Assembly: GCA_003450735.1 (NCBI GenBank)
Contig: DMEZ01000084.1
Location: 9,128 to 15,729 of the forward strand
Length of the DNA stretch: 6,602 bases
Direction of reading: 5' to 3'
Origin: Elusimicrobiota bacterium
GTDB taxonomy: Bacteria > Elusimicrobiota > Elusimicrobia > UBA1565
Positions 5,867-6,602 of the stretch are shown here, in pieces. The position numbers and the translations under genes are program-made. A model generated the notes under the pieces. That model had not been told where the DNA came from and did not search any database. It saw nothing but the letters and a program-made list of their open reading frames with translations. Numbering within the stretch: position 1 is the first letter of the stretch; each line of letters begins with the position of its first letter.

Positions 5867-6602
5867 ATGACCTACACTTCTCGGATGAAGAGCGCGGGCT
5901 ACCGGCTCCTGGTCATCGAGGACGACGAGGAGTGGACCACCATCGTCCGGCTCTGGCTCAAGATGGCCGGCTACGCGAACGTCCAGTTCACCGACACCGG
6001 CGCCCAAGCCCTGCGGCTCGTGCGCAAGGATCCTCCCGACTGCGTGATCCTCGACCTCCAGCTCACCGACCAGGACGGCACCCTGGTCTGCCGCCGCATC
6101 CGGGAGAGCCTGAAGACCCGGGACACCCCCATCATCATGTTCACCAACTACGCCGGGGAGAAGGTCAACTGCCTGAAGTCCGGAGCCGACTACTTCGTCC
6201 CCAAGTCGCCCAACGGGACGGAGCTCCTGGCCACCCTGGAGGCCCTTTTCCGGCGGCGCGACATGGACGCGAACCTCATCCGCAAGGGCGACCTAGCCTT
6301 CCAGCCCGACCGCCACGAGGTCTACCTGGACGGGCGCCTGGCGGCCAAGCTGACGCCCAAGAGCTACGAGATCCTGCTCACCTTGGTCGAGCGCTCCCCC
6401 TCCCCGGTGGGCCGCGAGGAGCTCTTCCGCTTCCTGGACAACCGCGAAGACCCCTCCATCTCCCGGGCCCTCGACATCCTGATGAACCGCCTGCGCAAGA
6501 CCCTTCCCGAGCGCCTGCGCAAGCGCGTGCGCTCCGTCCGGGGCTTCGGCTACACCTACATCGCCCCCGCCTCCGACCCCCCCGCCCCCCGCCCCCCGCC
6601 CC
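5867..6602 (+). CDS. Response regulator, OmpR/PhoB-type winged-helix transcription factor (partial, 3' end outside window)
   Basis: This is a two-component response regulator: phosphorylation of its receiver domain should control DNA binding. Counting from Met at 5885, the receiver (about 6-125) has the acidic pair Asp13/Asp14, phosphoacceptor Asp57 in VILDLQL, Thr87 in MFTNYA and Lys107 in VPKSP, so all signalling residues are present. A winged-helix domain follows (about 131-227), with LTPKSYEILLTLVE, SRALDILMNRLRKTL and the closing RSVRGFGYTYI typical of OmpR/PhoB recognition helix and wing. After residue 228 a Pro-rich tail begins and runs off the window. Two in-frame starts (ATG 5867 and ATG 5885) are possible; an in-frame stop at 5822 excludes longer forms. 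Neither has a Shine-Dalgarno sequence; 5867 is used here, and 5885 would give the usual short lead into the first strand. It diverges from ssrA and no histidine kinase is visible. Confidence 0.93.
   Translation, partial: MTYTSRMKSAGYRLLVIEDDEEWTTIVRLWLKMAGYANVQFTDTGAQALRLVRKDPPDCVILDLQLTDQDGTLVCRRIRESLKTRDTPIIMFTNYAGEKVNCLKSGADYFVPKSPNGTELLATLEALFRRRDMDANLIRKGDLAFQPDRHEVYLDGRLAAKLTPKSYEILLTLVERSPSPVGREELFRFLDNREDPSISRALDILMNRLRKTLPERLRKRVRSVRGFGYTYIAPASDPPAPRPPP

Noticed and set aside
5819..6007. Minus-strand frame of 62 codons overlapping the response regulator start
   Set aside because: It is antisense to the receiver domain coding sequence and crosses the promoter region; no ribosome-binding site or motif.
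1..6602. CRISPR array, insertion sequence, toxin-antitoxin or defence genes
   Set aside because: No regularly spaced repeats, transposase motifs, terminal inverted repeats or recognisable defence domains were seen on either strand.

Overview
This is a GC-rich, densely packed bacterial chromosomal window. It holds a complete tmRNA gene (ssrA) and, on the same minus strand directly downstream, a tightly overlapping run of six genes. A response regulator of the OmpR/PhoB class diverges on the plus strand and runs off the right edge. The lipoprotein signal on the last minus-strand gene suggests a cell with an envelope lipoprotein pathway, probably diderm. Phylum cannot be read from one window. 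The GC content, the unusual tmRNA tag and the mix of genes would fit a poorly sampled environmental lineage (an Elusimicrobiota-like genome is one unverified guess).

Layout from right to left, in the direction of minus-strand transcription: a short AT-rich divergent promoter region (about 5819-5866); ssrA (5771 down to 5413) with an encoded CCA end; a perfect 15-bp hairpin with a GAAA loop (5409-5376) but no U-tract; two tandem membrane-anchored GAF-GGDEF diguanylate cyclases (5367-4045 and 4048-2741); a short SppA signal peptide peptidase (2744-1689); a five-helix Yip1-family membrane protein (1692-1111); a stand-alone NAD(P)H-hydrate epimerase, NnrE (1106-369); and the N-terminal part of a cyclophilin-type peptidyl-prolyl isomerase lipoprotein (372 to beyond the left edge). 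Four of the five gene-gene junctions are 4-base ATGA stop/start overlaps and the fifth is a 4-base gap, so these six genes are almost certainly one transcript with translational coupling.

How the genes relate: the two cyclases should make c-di-GMP in response to signals sensed by membrane and GAF regions. The first keeps the RxxD product-inhibition site and the second has lost its arginine. SppA, the lipoprotein isomerase and tmRNA all concern protein quality (cleared signal peptides, folding outside the cytoplasm, rescued ribosomes), and NnrE repairs damaged NAD(P)H. A shared housekeeping or stress role is an inference from co-location only. The response regulator is likely a DNA-binding transcription factor; no partner kinase is in view.

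Points most worth a second look: the predicted tmRNA tag ends in AWATA instead of the usual hydrophobic-Ala-Ala; the tmRNA T-loop has G where U55 is expected; the tmRNA/cyclase hairpin contains the only visible ribosome-binding sequence for the operon's first gene; and the two cyclases have an asymmetric pair of I-sites.
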